From an uncultured Draconibacterium sp. (GTDB lineage: Bacteria > Bacteroidota > Bacteroidia > Bacteroidales > Prolixibacteraceae): a DNA stretch of 64,000 nt. Both the position numbers and the translations under genes were made by a program. This document shows, one piece after another, positions 1-8,787 of the stretch (positions are counted from its first letter, which is position 1; each line of letters opens with the position of its first letter). The stretch covers positions 124,001 through 188,000 of the forward strand of contig CANLMQ010000009.1 of NCBI GenBank assembly GCA_947492175.1, written 5' to 3'. The notes below the pieces were generated by a model, which was not told where the DNA came from, made no database searches, and saw nothing but the letters and a program-made list of their open reading frames with translations.

Positions 1-1289
1 CTCGCTACGGTATTTTAACCGGAAGATACAATTGGCGCACAAAATTGAAACAGGGTGTGTTGAGCGGCAAGTCGCCGGCACTTATAAATACTGAAAGGGA
101 AACAGTTGCCTCTTTGTTAAAAAAAGCAGGTTATTACACCGCATTTATTGGGAAATGGCACCTTGGCTGGGGCTGGGACATGGATGAAAATAACAACATC
201 GACTTTTCGAAGCCAGTGAAAAATTCGCCCAACACAAATGGTTTCGACTATGCATACGGGCATTGCGGTTCGCTTGATATGCCACCTTATGTGTATGTTG
301 AAAATGGAATGAGTACAGCAATACCTGTCGACAGCACCGAAAATACCGATTTTCAGGGCATGTGGAGAAAAGGCTTGACTGCTCCAGATTTTGTGCACGA
401 AGAAGTAACTCCGCACTTTTTTCAAAAATCATTTGAGTTTATCAAACAACAAGCAAAATCAGATAACCCTTTTTTTTTGTATTTGCCATTGCCTTCGCCA
501 CATACACCTATTTTGCCAACGGAAGAGTGGCAGGGTAAAAGCGGCTTAAATCCGTATGGCGATTTCGTAATAATGGTGGATGATTACATGGGGCAACTGG
601 AAGCCACGATTAAAGAAGCTGGTATCGAGGGAAACACCCTGATTATTTTTACAAGCGACAACGGATGTTCGCCACGTGCAAATTTCCCGGAGTTGATTGC
701 CAAAGGACACAATCCTAGTTATATTTTCAGGGGTCATAAAGCCGATATTTTCGAAGGCGGGCACAGGGTTCCGTTCATCGTTAAATGGCCTAAAGTAATC
801 CAGTCAGGTACAACCTGCGAAAAAACTATTTGTCTTACTGATTTAATGGCAACCTGTGCTTCTGTTACCGATTCCGAATTGGCAGAAAATGCGGCAGAAG
901 ACAGTTACAGCCTACTTTCTTTATTAAAGAATCCAACTTCAGGAGAATTTCATAGAGAAACAACGGTTCATCATTCTATTAACGGAAGTTTTGCCATTCG
1001 TAAAGGTGATTGGAAATTCATCCTTTGCCCTGATTCAGGGGGCTGGAGCTATCCGCATCCGAAAAAGGACAACACAGATGATTTACCACATTTTCAGTTG
1101 TATAACCTGAAAAACGACCCGGGAGAACAAAACAACCTTTACGGCAAATATCCTGAAGTTGAGCTGAAACTAAAACAGGAACTTGTTGCGTTGATAAAAA
1201 ATGGAAGGAGCACTCCCGGTGAAGCTCAGAAAAACGATGGAGAACAATGGTGGCCTCACTTAAGCTGGATGGAAGCTGGTGTAAAATAA
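1..1289 (+). CDS. Sulfatase (arylsulfatase family), 5' end outside the window
   Basis: This is a partial gene. The frame is open from base 3 and begins with the Arg of the sulfatase signature followed by YGILTGRYNWR, so the catalytic Cys/Ser of C/S-x-P-S-R lies a few codons before the window. The TTG at 45 is therefore not the true start. Further family marks are the DNG metal-site motif (FTSDNG, near base 655), the GHKADIFEGGHRVP block and a C-terminal YNLKNDPGEQNNL segment. Sulfatases hydrolyse sulfate esters in the periplasm, and family members next to fucosidases usually desulfate fucose- or galactose-rich glycans. The gene sits 35 bp upstream of an acetylesterase and then a GH29 fucosidase on the same strand, apparently one operon. 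The exact sulfated sugar cannot be told from what is visible. Confidence 0.93.
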   Translation, partial: RYGILTGRYNWRTKLKQGVLSGKSPALINTERETVASLLKKAGYYTAFIGKWHLGWGWDMDENNNIDFSKPVKNSPNTNGFDYAYGHCGSLDMPPYVYVENGMSTAIPVDSTENTDFQGMWRKGLTAPDFVHEEVTPHFFQKSFEFIKQQAKSDNPFFLYLPLPSPHTPILPTEEWQGKSGLNPYGDFVIMVDDYMGQLEATIKEAGIEGNTLIIFTSDNGCSPRANFPELIAKGHNPSYIFRGHKADIFEGGHRVPFIVKWPKVIQSGTTCEKTICLTDLMATCASVTDSELAENAAEDSYSLLSLLKNPTSGEFHRETTVHHSINGSFAIRKGDWKFILCPDSGGWSYPHPKKDNTDDLPHFQLYNLKNDPGEQNNLYGKYPEVELKLKQELVALIKNGRSTPGEAQKNDGEQWWPHLSWMEAGVK

Positions 1290-1324
1290 TCATAGGTCGT
1301 AAACGATTTTAAAAATTGAAGATA

Positions 1325-2875
1325 ATGGTCACGTTAAGAACAATATTGCTGCATTGTATATTTTTCTTTTTTCTTTTCAGTGCTCATGCAAATAAAAATG
1401 AGAAGGTTAAAGTTGCCCCGTTTTTTCAATCACACATGGTGCTTCAGCAAAACCAAGCCATAAATATATGGGGAACTGCAGGAGCAAATGAACGCATTGA
1501 AGTAGAATTAGATGGCAATATTAAAGTGATTACAGCCAACGAAGAAGGTGACTGGTCAGTTGTTTTTCCAAAAAGAAAGGCATCGTTTAATCCTGTTGAA
1601 TTGAGGGTGAACAATCAACTTTTTACTGATATTCTGATTGGAGAGTTATGGCTTTGTGCCGGGCAATCGAACATGGCTTTCCCTTTGTTTAAAAGCGATT
1701 ACCCTGATTGGGAAAACAATTGCAGTAATACAAACCTGCGCCTGCTTCGGATGGAAAATATCCGCGCCGTAGCCAAAGAAGGATATACAAAGGAAGAACT
1801 GGCCCGTTGCAATCCCAACGATTTTTTCAGAGGAAACTGGAGCCAAAGTAATCCCGGCAGTGCCCGTAATTTTTCAGCGGTTGCCTGGATAATGGGGAAC
1901 AAACTAAGCCGGGAATTAAATGTACCTGTTGGGCTCATACAGGTAGCGGTTGGCGGTAGTGCCATGAACAACTGGTTGCCACCTCACATCCTGAAAAAGC
2001 ATCCGTTAACTGAAGGGCTTTACAAAACCGACTGGCTTGAAAATGAAGAAGTCTTCGTTAATCACAGGAAAAGAGCAAAAGCAGCTTTTCAACATGTGCT
2101 AAAAGAAGGCGAACCATTTATTCCCGGAGAAATGGCATATCGCTGGATGTGCGAACCGGGTTTCCTTTTCGAAGCCGGAATTGCCCCGTTGAAAGGTTTA
2201 AACTTTAAAGGCATTGTCTGGTACCAGGGCGAGTCTGACGCTTATTCGGATAAAGTGGCATACGATGCTAAGGAACTTTTCGGACAACTGATACACAGTT
2301 GGAGTAACCATTTTGAAAAGAAAGAACTTCCGTTTGTTTTTGTTCAGCTTCCTGCCTACAAATCAGCTCCGTGGCCAATTATGCGCGAGGTACAGCGGAT
2401 GGCTGACAAAAATATCCCCAATACCAGCATGGTTGTTACCATCGATTTGGGTTTAAAAGAAAATATCCATCCATCGGACAAAACACCTATTGGAAACAGA
2501 CTGGCAAATATGGCTTTAAAGGATGTTTATAAGCAAGACGACCTTGCCGGTTTTCCCAGTCTGAAAAAGATAAAAGTAAAAAATAGCAAGCTGATTTTGC
2601 ATTTTGACAATTGTGAAAATGGATGGCAGCATCTTGTTAATGAAATAACAGGATTTGAAATAAAAAATAAGGACGGTAAATATTATCCGGCAATTGCAGA
2701 AATTACAGGAGAAACAACTATTGTTTTAACTTCTGGAGCAACCAGCCCCGAAGGTGTCAGGTACGGATGGGCTGCTTTCCCAGAGCCTGCATTGAAATTG
2801 TTTAATAAAGCCGGACTTCCACTGGGGCCTTTTGTTGTCTATTTAAATGGTAATTCAGATTTACAAAATCAGTAA
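1325..2875 (+). CDS. Sialate O-acetylesterase-like SGNH esterase
   Basis: This is an exported carbohydrate esterase expected to remove O-acetyl groups from glycans. I chose the ATG at 1325 (an upstream TTG at 1316 is in frame); it gives a signal peptide with a very hydrophobic core ending near SAHA. The nucleophile block GQSNM is present (Ser115), as is the WYQGESDA block, and the catalytic His sits in NIHPSDKTP (His382). Length (about 516 residues) fits the family. It follows the sulfatase by 35 bp and is separated from the fucosidase start by a single base. The three enzymes would strip sulfate, acetyl and fucose from one glycan. The family name comes from sialic acid esterases, but in polysaccharide loci these enzymes often act on acetylated plant or algal sugars, so the substrate is open. 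Confidence 0.9.
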   Translation: MVTLRTILLHCIFFFFLFSAHANKNEKVKVAPFFQSHMVLQQNQAINIWGTAGANERIEVELDGNIKVITANEEGDWSVVFPKRKASFNPVELRVNNQLFTDILIGELWLCAGQSNMAFPLFKSDYPDWENNCSNTNLRLLRMENIRAVAKEGYTKEELARCNPNDFFRGNWSQSNPGSARNFSAVAWIMGNKLSRELNVPVGLIQVAVGGSAMNNWLPPHILKKHPLTEGLYKTDWLENEEVFVNHRKRAKAAFQHVLKEGEPFIPGEMAYRWMCEPGFLFEAGIAPLKGLNFKGIVWYQGESDAYSDKVAYDAKELFGQLIHSWSNHFEKKELPFVFVQLPAYKSAPWPIMREVQRMADKNIPNTSMVVTIDLGLKENIHPSDKTPIGNRLANMALKDVYKQDDLAGFPSLKKIKVKNSKLILHFDNCENGWQHLVNEITGFEIKNKDGKYYPAIAEITGETTIVLTSGATSPEGVRYGWAAFPEPALKLFNKAGLPLGPFVVYLNGNSDLQNQ

Positions 2876-2876
2876 A

Positions 2877-4484
2877 ATGAGCATAAAAAAGAAAACCTTA
2901 TATATTGTTTTAGCCACGTTGTGCCTGTTTATTTTTTTTAAGAATGTAAAAAGCCAGGATATTTCCTTACAAAAAAAGATTGATCATTCAGAACGGATGC
3001 AATGGTGGGAAGATGCACGCTTTGGCATGTTCCTGCACTGGGGCGTTTATTCAGGTTTTGGAGGCGAATGGAATGGAACTGATTACGGGAAGGAAACAAG
3101 TGGTCCCAGCGCCGAATGGATTTACCTGAAAGTTGATATCCCGCGCGAAGCTTACGAGAAAGCTGCATGGGAATTTAACCCGATTAAATTTAATGCTGCA
3201 GAATGGGTTAAAACGGCTAAAGATGCCGGTATGAAATATATGGTGCTTACCTCGAAACACCACGATGGATTTGCCCTTTTTGACACTAAAGCTTCGGACT
3301 GGAACATCATGAAAGCGTCGCAGTATAAAAAAGATTTGATTAAAGCTTACATCGATGAATGCCACAAGCAGGACATGCGTGTTGGCCTGTATTATTCGCA
3401 CGAAAAAGATTGGTATCACAGTAAAAAAGTGAGAAAAGATACATCGGCAGTTTCTGAAGATTACAAAAAGCTGGTTAAAACGCATTTAAAAGAACTCCTG
3501 ACAAACTACGGGCAAATCGACCTCATTTGGTTTGATATGGGCATAAATGAACACAAAGAGTTAAACCAGATGTGCCACGATATGGTGAGGAAGCTTCAAC
3601 CCGCTTGTATTATCAGCAGCCGCATTGGCAGTGGACTGGGCGATTACAGAAATCTAGGTGACCGCGAATTGGCCAATCCGGGCGAAGAAGGTTATCTTGA
3701 GTCGATAATGACTCTGCGCCTTAACTGGGGTTACGATAAAAACGACAGAGAATGGAAATCGTCGGAAGAGGTAATCTCGATGCTTTCGAAATGTGCCTGT
3801 CGGAATTCCAATTTACTGCTGAATATTGGCCCGCAACCCGACGGACATTTTACTCCCGAAGAAATGGTGCGCCTGAAAGAAGTTGGAAACTGGATGCAAC
3901 AAAACGGGGATGCAGTTTATAACACAAAAGGTTCGCCTTTTAAAGGAGAATACAAATGGGGTTCGCTTACCTCAAAAAACAACAAAGCTTACTTGCATCT
4001 TTTTAGCTGGCAAGGTGGAAACATTCAGGCAAACGGCATTGTTTCGAAGGTGAAAAAAGCTTATTTCCTTCACAATAATGAAGAATTGAAATTTGAGCAA
4101 GCTCTCGGCAATGCAGCTTTAAACATCTATCTTTCTGAATATGACAGACAAAAAACAGTTCCAGTTGTTGTTCTCGAATTGGAAAGTAAGCTGGAAATTA
4201 ATCTGGCAGCAGGTCCAACCTGGCTCCCTCCGGTTATTAAGCACATGCCGCGCAAAGAAGTAAGCGGAACTGCAATTTCAGTAGAAGGCATTAATTTTAT
4301 TATAAAGGACAATACAAAAGAACATAGCTTCTCTTTAAACGAAAACATTGAATACCGGATCAATCAAAATGGCGAAATCAGGCAAGTGCAGGGATTTCAT
4401 ATCGAAGAAGAGGACTTATACAGAATTGTTTACACCTCCGAAAATGAGCCGGTGGTGAAAATAATTACATCTATTGACAAATAA
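2877..4484 (+). CDS. Alpha-L-fucosidase, GH29
   Basis: This is a periplasmic retaining alpha-L-fucosidase. The ATG at 2877 comes one base after the esterase stop and gives a clean signal peptide ending at VKSQ; an in-frame GTG at 2847 would overlap the esterase and is less likely. GH29 marks are WWEDARFGMFLHWGVYS near residue 43, the SKHHDGFALFD block, and LIWFDMG, whose Asp220 matches the family nucleophile. The C-terminal third is a beta-sandwich. Together with the sulfatase and esterase it suggests a sulfated, acetylated, fucose-containing substrate. A hairpin-rich stretch follows its stop codon. A second, clearly different GH29 gene lies at 27088-28524. Confidence 0.94.
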   Translation: MSIKKKTLYIVLATLCLFIFFKNVKSQDISLQKKIDHSERMQWWEDARFGMFLHWGVYSGFGGEWNGTDYGKETSGPSAEWIYLKVDIPREAYEKAAWEFNPIKFNAAEWVKTAKDAGMKYMVLTSKHHDGFALFDTKASDWNIMKASQYKKDLIKAYIDECHKQDMRVGLYYSHEKDWYHSKKVRKDTSAVSEDYKKLVKTHLKELLTNYGQIDLIWFDMGINEHKELNQMCHDMVRKLQPACIISSRIGSGLGDYRNLGDRELANPGEEGYLESIMTLRLNWGYDKNDREWKSSEEVISMLSKCACRNSNLLLNIGPQPDGHFTPEEMVRLKEVGNWMQQNGDAVYNTKGSPFKGEYKWGSLTSKNNKAYLHLFSWQGGNIQANGIVSKVKKAYFLHNNEELKFEQALGNAALNIYLSEYDRQKTVPVVVLELESKLEINLAAGPTWLPPVIKHMPRKEVSGTAISVEGINFIIKDNTKEHSFSLNENIEYRINQNGEIRQVQGFHIEEEDLYRIVYTSENEPVVKIITSIDK

Positions 4485-4487
4485 AAA

Positions 4488-4561
4488 GCCTGTTGAGCAG
4501 GCATCGCCTCTGAGATTCTTGCAAACAGGGGCGATGCTTTGGGAACTGGGGATTATTTTTT
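4488..4561 (+). terminator. Hairpins after the fucosidase, possible terminator
   Basis: Immediately after the GH29 stop there is a 5-bp stem (GCCTG/CAGGC, 4488-4501) and an overlapping perfect 8-bp stem (GCATCGCC 4501-4508 with GGCGATGC 4530-4537). The longer stem has a 21-base loop, and a T-run appears only at about 4556. The two stems share a base and could be alternatives. The position between convergent genes fits a terminator, but the geometry is not ideal. Confidence 0.4.
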
Positions 4562-4646
4562 CAATCTATGTAATACCTCATCTGTAATCATTTTCCGAAG
4601 TTTAACAGTCTTTATCTGTGTGAAACAGGTTAATAAAGAACTGCAT

Positions 4647-6023
4647 TTACAATAATTTATATTTCAGTTCTTTTTCAACTGCTTCAATCATTTTTCCTGC
4701 AATGTCCTTTTTCGACGCGCCTTCGATTCCTTCAAGCCCGGGCGAAGAATTTACCTCTAACAGAAGTGGTCCGTTTTTTCCCCGGATAATATCCACACCG
4801 GCAACTTTTAGGTTAAGTGTTTTGGCAGCAAGTGTTGCAATGCGTCTTTCTTCAGGTGTTATTTTTGTTATTGATGCAGTTCCACCCATGTGAATATTTG
4901 CCCTGAATTCACCAGGGGCCGCAGTACGCATAATGCTTTCGACTACCTTACCGTTTATGACGAAACACCTGATATCTTTTCCGTCGGCTTCTTTTATAAA
5001 CTCTTGTACAAGAATGTTGGCCCGTAAGCTTTTAAAGGCATTAATCAAACTCTCAGCTGCTTTCTTTGTCTCGGCAAGTACAACACCTTTGCCTTGTGTT
5101 CCTTCCAGTAGCTTTACTATTAATGGAGCGCCCCCAACCATATTGATCAATTCGTTCGTATCTAAAGGCGAATTCGCAAAACCTGTTGTGGGGATTGGAA
5201 GCCCATTGTTAATTAATAATTGCAGGGCATAAAGTTTATCGCGCGACTGTGTTATTGCCGAGGCAGAATTTAAGGCATATACTCCCATTGCTTCGAAATG
5301 CCGGGTAAGTGCGCAACCATAAAAAGTCGCACTTGGCCTGATTCTGGGGATAACTGCGTCAAAGTCGTTAAGGATCCTGCCTCCCCTGTAATGCATCTCT
5401 GGGTTTTTGCCATCTAATTTAATATAGCAGTCTTTAATGTTCAGAAATTCCATTTCATGTCCGCGTTCCTGTCCTGCTTCAATAATTCTGATATTGCTGT
5501 ACAAATCAGGATTGCTGGCAAGTAATCCAATTTTTAGTCCCGTCGGCTTCTTAATATGAGTGTAATAATATCCGGCAAGTGTTTCTTTTGACAAATCTCC
5601 AAGTTTAAATGATGCTTCCGGATCAACCAGTATTTTCCCTGACATTGCCTGGCGCCCCAAAAGCATTCTGTAGCCCATAGAATCTCTGTTGGTAAGGGTT
5701 ACTTCAATCTCCCAGGCTTCATTTCCAATCGATAATACTGTTTTTATAACAAAGCGTACCTCGCTGATGCCACTCGAGCTTTTAACCCTTCTTTTATCTA
5801 ACAGCGGTGCTTCACAATGCAGAGTCGTTTTGCCATCTTTTTGGATAGGGTGAACATCAAAACTAATCCAAGGTTCTCCATTCTTTTTAAATGGGTTAAT
5901 ATTGACTGCGTGTAAAGCTGAGGTTTTAGCCCCTGAGTCGATTCTGGCTTTAATGCCCGGAATATTTAATTGAGGAAGATTACACCATTCTTCACTTCCA
6001 ATAATGACTTTATTTTGATTCAT
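4647..6023 (-). CDS. rimK: Fusion of zinc-protease-like domain and RimK-type ATP-grasp ligase
   Basis: This is a 458-residue cytosolic protein. Residues about 5-145 match the ATP-dependent zinc protease/RimB-like family (GSEEWCNLPQ, RIDSGAKTSALHA, LTNRDSMGYRMLLGRQAM). From about 160 onward it is a RimK/ATP-grasp enzyme that adds glutamate to a protein C-terminus; it shows IPRIRPS, the LEGTQGKGV ATP-grasp loop, and the end LLLEVNSSPGLEGIE with metal-binding residues. In RimK the known target is ribosomal protein S6; the target here is inferred. The gene is alone on the minus strand between two glycan clusters and has no signal peptide. Such fusions are known in this phylum. It is probably core genome rather than part of the PULs. 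Confidence 0.88.
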   Translation of the reverse strand: MNQNKVIIGSEEWCNLPQLNIPGIKARIDSGAKTSALHAVNINPFKKNGEPWISFDVHPIQKDGKTTLHCEAPLLDKRRVKSSSGISEVRFVIKTVLSIGNEAWEIEVTLTNRDSMGYRMLLGRQAMSGKILVDPEASFKLGDLSKETLAGYYYTHIKKPTGLKIGLLASNPDLYSNIRIIEAGQERGHEMEFLNIKDCYIKLDGKNPEMHYRGGRILNDFDAVIPRIRPSATFYGCALTRHFEAMGVYALNSASAITQSRDKLYALQLLINNGLPIPTTGFANSPLDTNELINMVGGAPLIVKLLEGTQGKGVVLAETKKAAESLINAFKSLRANILVQEFIKEADGKDIRCFVINGKVVESIMRTAAPGEFRANIHMGGTASITKITPEERRIATLAAKTLNLKVAGVDIIRGKNGPLLLEVNSSPGLEGIEGASKKDIAGKMIEAVEKELKYKLL

Positions 6024-6070
6024 TAAAATAAATGATAACCGTTTATTTGTTTACAATATTCTGTTTCTGA

Positions 6071-6105
6071 GGCAACTTATGTTGCCTGCCTGGAGGGAGG
6101 TAGGC
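6071..6105. repeat. Double hairpin, possible REP-like element
   Basis: Two adjacent inverted repeats are present: GGCAAC-TTAT-GTTGCC (6071-6086), and GCCTGCCT (6084-6091) with AGGTAGGC (6098-6105) around a GGAGGG loop. The G/C-rich stem stands out from the AT-rich surroundings and resembles short dispersed palindromes of Bacteroidota intergenic regions. I see no second copy in this window. Confidence 0.35.
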
Positions 6106-6532
6106 TTGCATAAACTTTCAGGGCTGCAATATATGCAACTTTTCAATTACCTGGTTCTCCAATAAATAATCTTTTAAGTGTTCTTTATTTTTACTTAAAA
6201 ATCTTTCCGTTTTTTGTTAAGAACAAACAGATTTACTACTAATAATCTTTAGTTATTTTCTAATGGAATGCCTGAGGCGATCGCTGTATATAATATTTGT
6301 ATGTTTTAAAGATGTATTATTTTAATGTGTGTTGGCTTTTATGTTGTTTCTTTGAAAAACACAGAATGATTCATAGATTTTACATTGTTAAATCAATTGT
6401 TATTTTCAGAAATATATACCTTTTGCATAAGCTGGATTTCATAAATAGTAAACATATATATTGTTCAGATTGATTTCAAATAGTTTTGACTCATTGTTAA
6501 TTTAGTTTCTATTTATTATAATTAAAGAGTGG

Positions 6533-6567
6533 CACAGGGTAGTACAGGACAATACAGGGTAGCACAG
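6533..6567. promoter_or_regulatory. Four ACAG cores at exact 10-bp spacing, operator-like
   Basis: The core ACAG (ACAGG in three of four copies) occurs at 6534, 6544, 6554 and 6564, exactly one helical turn apart, each preceded by a pyrimidine. It lies about 130 bases before the DUF1080 gene. In-phase repeats suggest cooperative protein binding. The natural candidate is the GntR-type regulator at the end of the same gene cluster, but this link is inference. Confidence 0.45.
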
Positions 6568-6693
6568 ATTTGGCCAAAGAATAGGATTGTAATAAATCCT
6601 AATACATTATCAAGATATTTTAATAGCGAGCAGTTGCAAATACAGAATTAGAGCTGGAGTTGAATTTGAAGAAATTCATTATAAAAGTATTTT

Positions 6694-7464
6694 ATGAAAA
6701 GATTATATGTTTTTATCTTTTGTTCATTATTTATGACACACATATTTGCTCAGAGAGAGAATGTTTCAGCAAATGAACAAAACAAATTAACCCGGACAGA
6801 GAAAAAAGAAGGATGGAAATTGCTTTTTGATGGGAAAACATTTAAAGGTTGGAGAGGTATTAACTTAAAAACCATGCCAGATCGGGGATGGGTAACTGAA
6901 AACGGAGAAATTGTAAATAATGCAAGCGATGGTGCGGAAAGTGGAAATGGAGGAGATATTATTACTAAAAAACAATATGCTTCTTTTGAGCTACGTTGGG
7001 AGTGGAAAATGATTACAGAGGGAGGTAATAGCGGAGTAAAATATTTTGTAAAAGAGGGTCTTTCTCAAAATTCGAAATATGGAGTCGGTTTGGAATACCA
7101 GATTTTGGATGATGAAAATCATTCCTGGATGTTGAGTGGAAAAATGAAGCCTAATGATTTTCACACTTTAGGCTCGGTATATGAAATTTTTCCGGCTACC
7201 AACAAAACCCCAAATCCTTTAAAAAACTGGAATCATAGTCGTTTGGTTTGTAAAGGCATGCATGTTGAGCATTGGCTTAATGGCATTAAAGTTCTGGAAT
7301 ATGAAAGAGGTAGTGACGAATTCAGAACCAAAGTGAAAGAGAGTAAATTTAAGAAGTTCGAGAACTTTGGAGAAGCGGAGCAAGGTCACATTTTGTTACA
7401 GGACCATGGAAATAAAGTCCATTTTAGGAATATTAAAATTAGAAAATTGAAAGATGTCAATTAG
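6694..7464 (+). CDS. DUF1080 / 3-keto-disaccharide hydrolase family protein
   Basis: This is a 256-residue exported protein with a signal peptide ending at IFAQ. It carries the DUF1080 signature: WKLLFDGKTFKGWRG near residue 43, the GGNSGVKYFV block, GLEYQILDD, HWLNGIKVLEYERG, and the closing GHILLQDHGNKVHFRNIKI. Its fold is a concanavalin-like beta-sandwich. Family members are known to cleave 3-keto-glycosides made by Gfo/Idh oxidoreductases. Here the next-but-one gene encodes such an oxidoreductase, and an MFS transporter overlaps this gene by 11 bp, so the three probably form one pathway. The sugar itself cannot be read from sequence. Confidence 0.88.
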   Translation: MKRLYVFIFCSLFMTHIFAQRENVSANEQNKLTRTEKKEGWKLLFDGKTFKGWRGINLKTMPDRGWVTENGEIVNNASDGAESGNGGDIITKKQYASFELRWEWKMITEGGNSGVKYFVKEGLSQNSKYGVGLEYQILDDENHSWMLSGKMKPNDFHTLGSVYEIFPATNKTPNPLKNWNHSRLVCKGMHVEHWLNGIKVLEYERGSDEFRTKVKESKFKKFENFGEAEQGHILLQDHGNKVHFRNIKIRKLKDVN

Positions 7465-8755
7465 TGCAGCTCCTGTAATGGAAAATAGAAAAACGAACTA
7501 TCGTTGGGGAATAGTTGCTTTATTGTTTTTTGCAACAACCATAAATTATTTCGACAGGTTTATATTGGGTATAATGGCTCCGTTGCTTGAATCGGAATTA
7601 GGGTGGAACGAATTAGAGTATGGCTATATTGTTTTTGCATTTCAAATGGCATATGCCTTTGGAACTTTGTTGTTTGGGTATTTAATTGATAGAATTGGCA
7701 CACGCTGGGGACTTGCTATGGCTGTTGGTTTTTGGAGCATTGCCAGTATGCTTCATGGTGCTGCCAGAAGTTGGATTGGATTTGCTCTGGCACGTATTGG
7801 TCTGGGATTAAGTGAGGCGGGTAATTTCCCGGCAAGTATAAAAACTGTAGCAGAGTGGTTCCCAAAGAAAGAAAGGGCTTTGGCAACGGGTATTTTCAAT
7901 GGAGGTTCTAATGTCGGTGCTTTGTTTGCACCTATTCTGATTCCATTAATAATGTCATTCTTTGGCTCTTGGGAGTGGGTATTTATTCTTTCCGGATTAC
8001 TGGGATTTGTATGGTTAATTTTCTGGATGATCTTTTATCGTAATCCTGGCGAAAGCAGGTATGTAAATAAACAGGAATTGGAGTATATCCAAGATGGGGA
8101 AAAGGGAGTTGAATTTGAAAAAATAAACTGGACAAAACTTTTAAAATATAGACAAACCTGGGCTGTGGCTTTAGGAAAGCTACTTGCCGATCCGGTATGG
8201 TATTTTTATTTATTCTGGGGAGCTAAATTTTTGCATACAAAATTTGGTATCGATCTTAAGGAAATGGCTTTGCCCTTGGTTACCATCTATGTAATTGCAG
8301 ATTTAGGAGGTATAACCGGAGGTGCTCTGTCTTCGTTTCTGATGAAAAAGGGAAAAACGGTCAACTTTTCTAGAAAGATGACCATGCTGATTTCTGCATT
8401 GTTGGTTTTGCCGGTTATGACAGTCCCATATTACTCTTCAATAACCATTAGTGTGGGCTTAATTGCTTTGGCGGCAGCTTCGCATTGCTCATGGTCGGCT
8501 AATATTTTTACTGTTATTTCTGATCTTTTTCCCAAGAATATGGTGGCTACGGTAACCGGTTTTGCAACGACAGTTAGTACGATAGGTGGAATGTTAACTG
8601 CTTTGCTGATTGGTTATCTACTGAATGAGTCGGGTTCTGATGGATATAAAATTGCATTTGGTGTAGCTTCTTTTGGTTATCTGATAGGTATTACTGTTAT
8701 TCATTTGTTAGTTCCGCGAATGAAACCATTGATGGATACTCAAACAGGAAACTAA
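7454..8755 (+). CDS. MFS transporter, hexuronate/anion:cation symporter type
   Basis: This is an inner-membrane permease of 433 residues with about 12 membrane segments. The NYFDRFILGIMAP motif in TM1 and the DRIGTRWG loop 2-3 signature are typical of the ACS branch of the major facilitator family, which carries hexuronates, galactonate and related sugar acids. The region GLSEAGNFPASIKTVAEWFPKKERALATGIFNGG matches that branch closely. Its start overlaps the DUF1080 stop by 11 bp, indicating translational coupling; an alternative ATG lies at 7478. The likely cargo is the sugar or keto-sugar released by the neighbouring enzymes. Confidence 0.88.
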   Translation: MSISAAPVMENRKTNYRWGIVALLFFATTINYFDRFILGIMAPLLESELGWNELEYGYIVFAFQMAYAFGTLLFGYLIDRIGTRWGLAMAVGFWSIASMLHGAARSWIGFALARIGLGLSEAGNFPASIKTVAEWFPKKERALATGIFNGGSNVGALFAPILIPLIMSFFGSWEWVFILSGLLGFVWLIFWMIFYRNPGESRYVNKQELEYIQDGEKGVEFEKINWTKLLKYRQTWAVALGKLLADPVWYFYLFWGAKFLHTKFGIDLKEMALPLVTIYVIADLGGITGGALSSFLMKKGKTVNFSRKMTMLISALLVLPVMTVPYYSSITISVGLIALAAASHCSWSANIFTVISDLFPKNMVATVTGFATTVSTIGGMLTALLIGYLLNESGSDGYKIAFGVASFGYLIGITVIHLLVPRMKPLMDTQTGN

Positions 8756-8787
8756 TCTTTATAAGAGAACTAATAAAATTAAACTAA

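Larger units (their letters stand above)
6024..6693. other. 670-base intergenic region with hairpins and no gene
   Basis: I find no credible coding sequence here. The region lies between divergently transcribed genes, so it should hold both promoters. It contains a perfect 6-bp hairpin (GGCAAC/GTTGCC, 6071-6086), then an 8-bp G/C-rich stem with one mismatch (6084-6105), and the 10-bp-periodic repeat described separately. The rest is AT-rich. A weak promoter-like match (TTG at 6397, TACCTTTTG at 6417) can be seen but is not convincing. Confidence 0.6.

Noticed and set aside
6533..6567. The 10-bp repeat as a CRISPR array or origin iterons
   Set aside because: The units are only 10 bp with no spacers, there are four of them and no cas or replication gene is near; an operator fits better.
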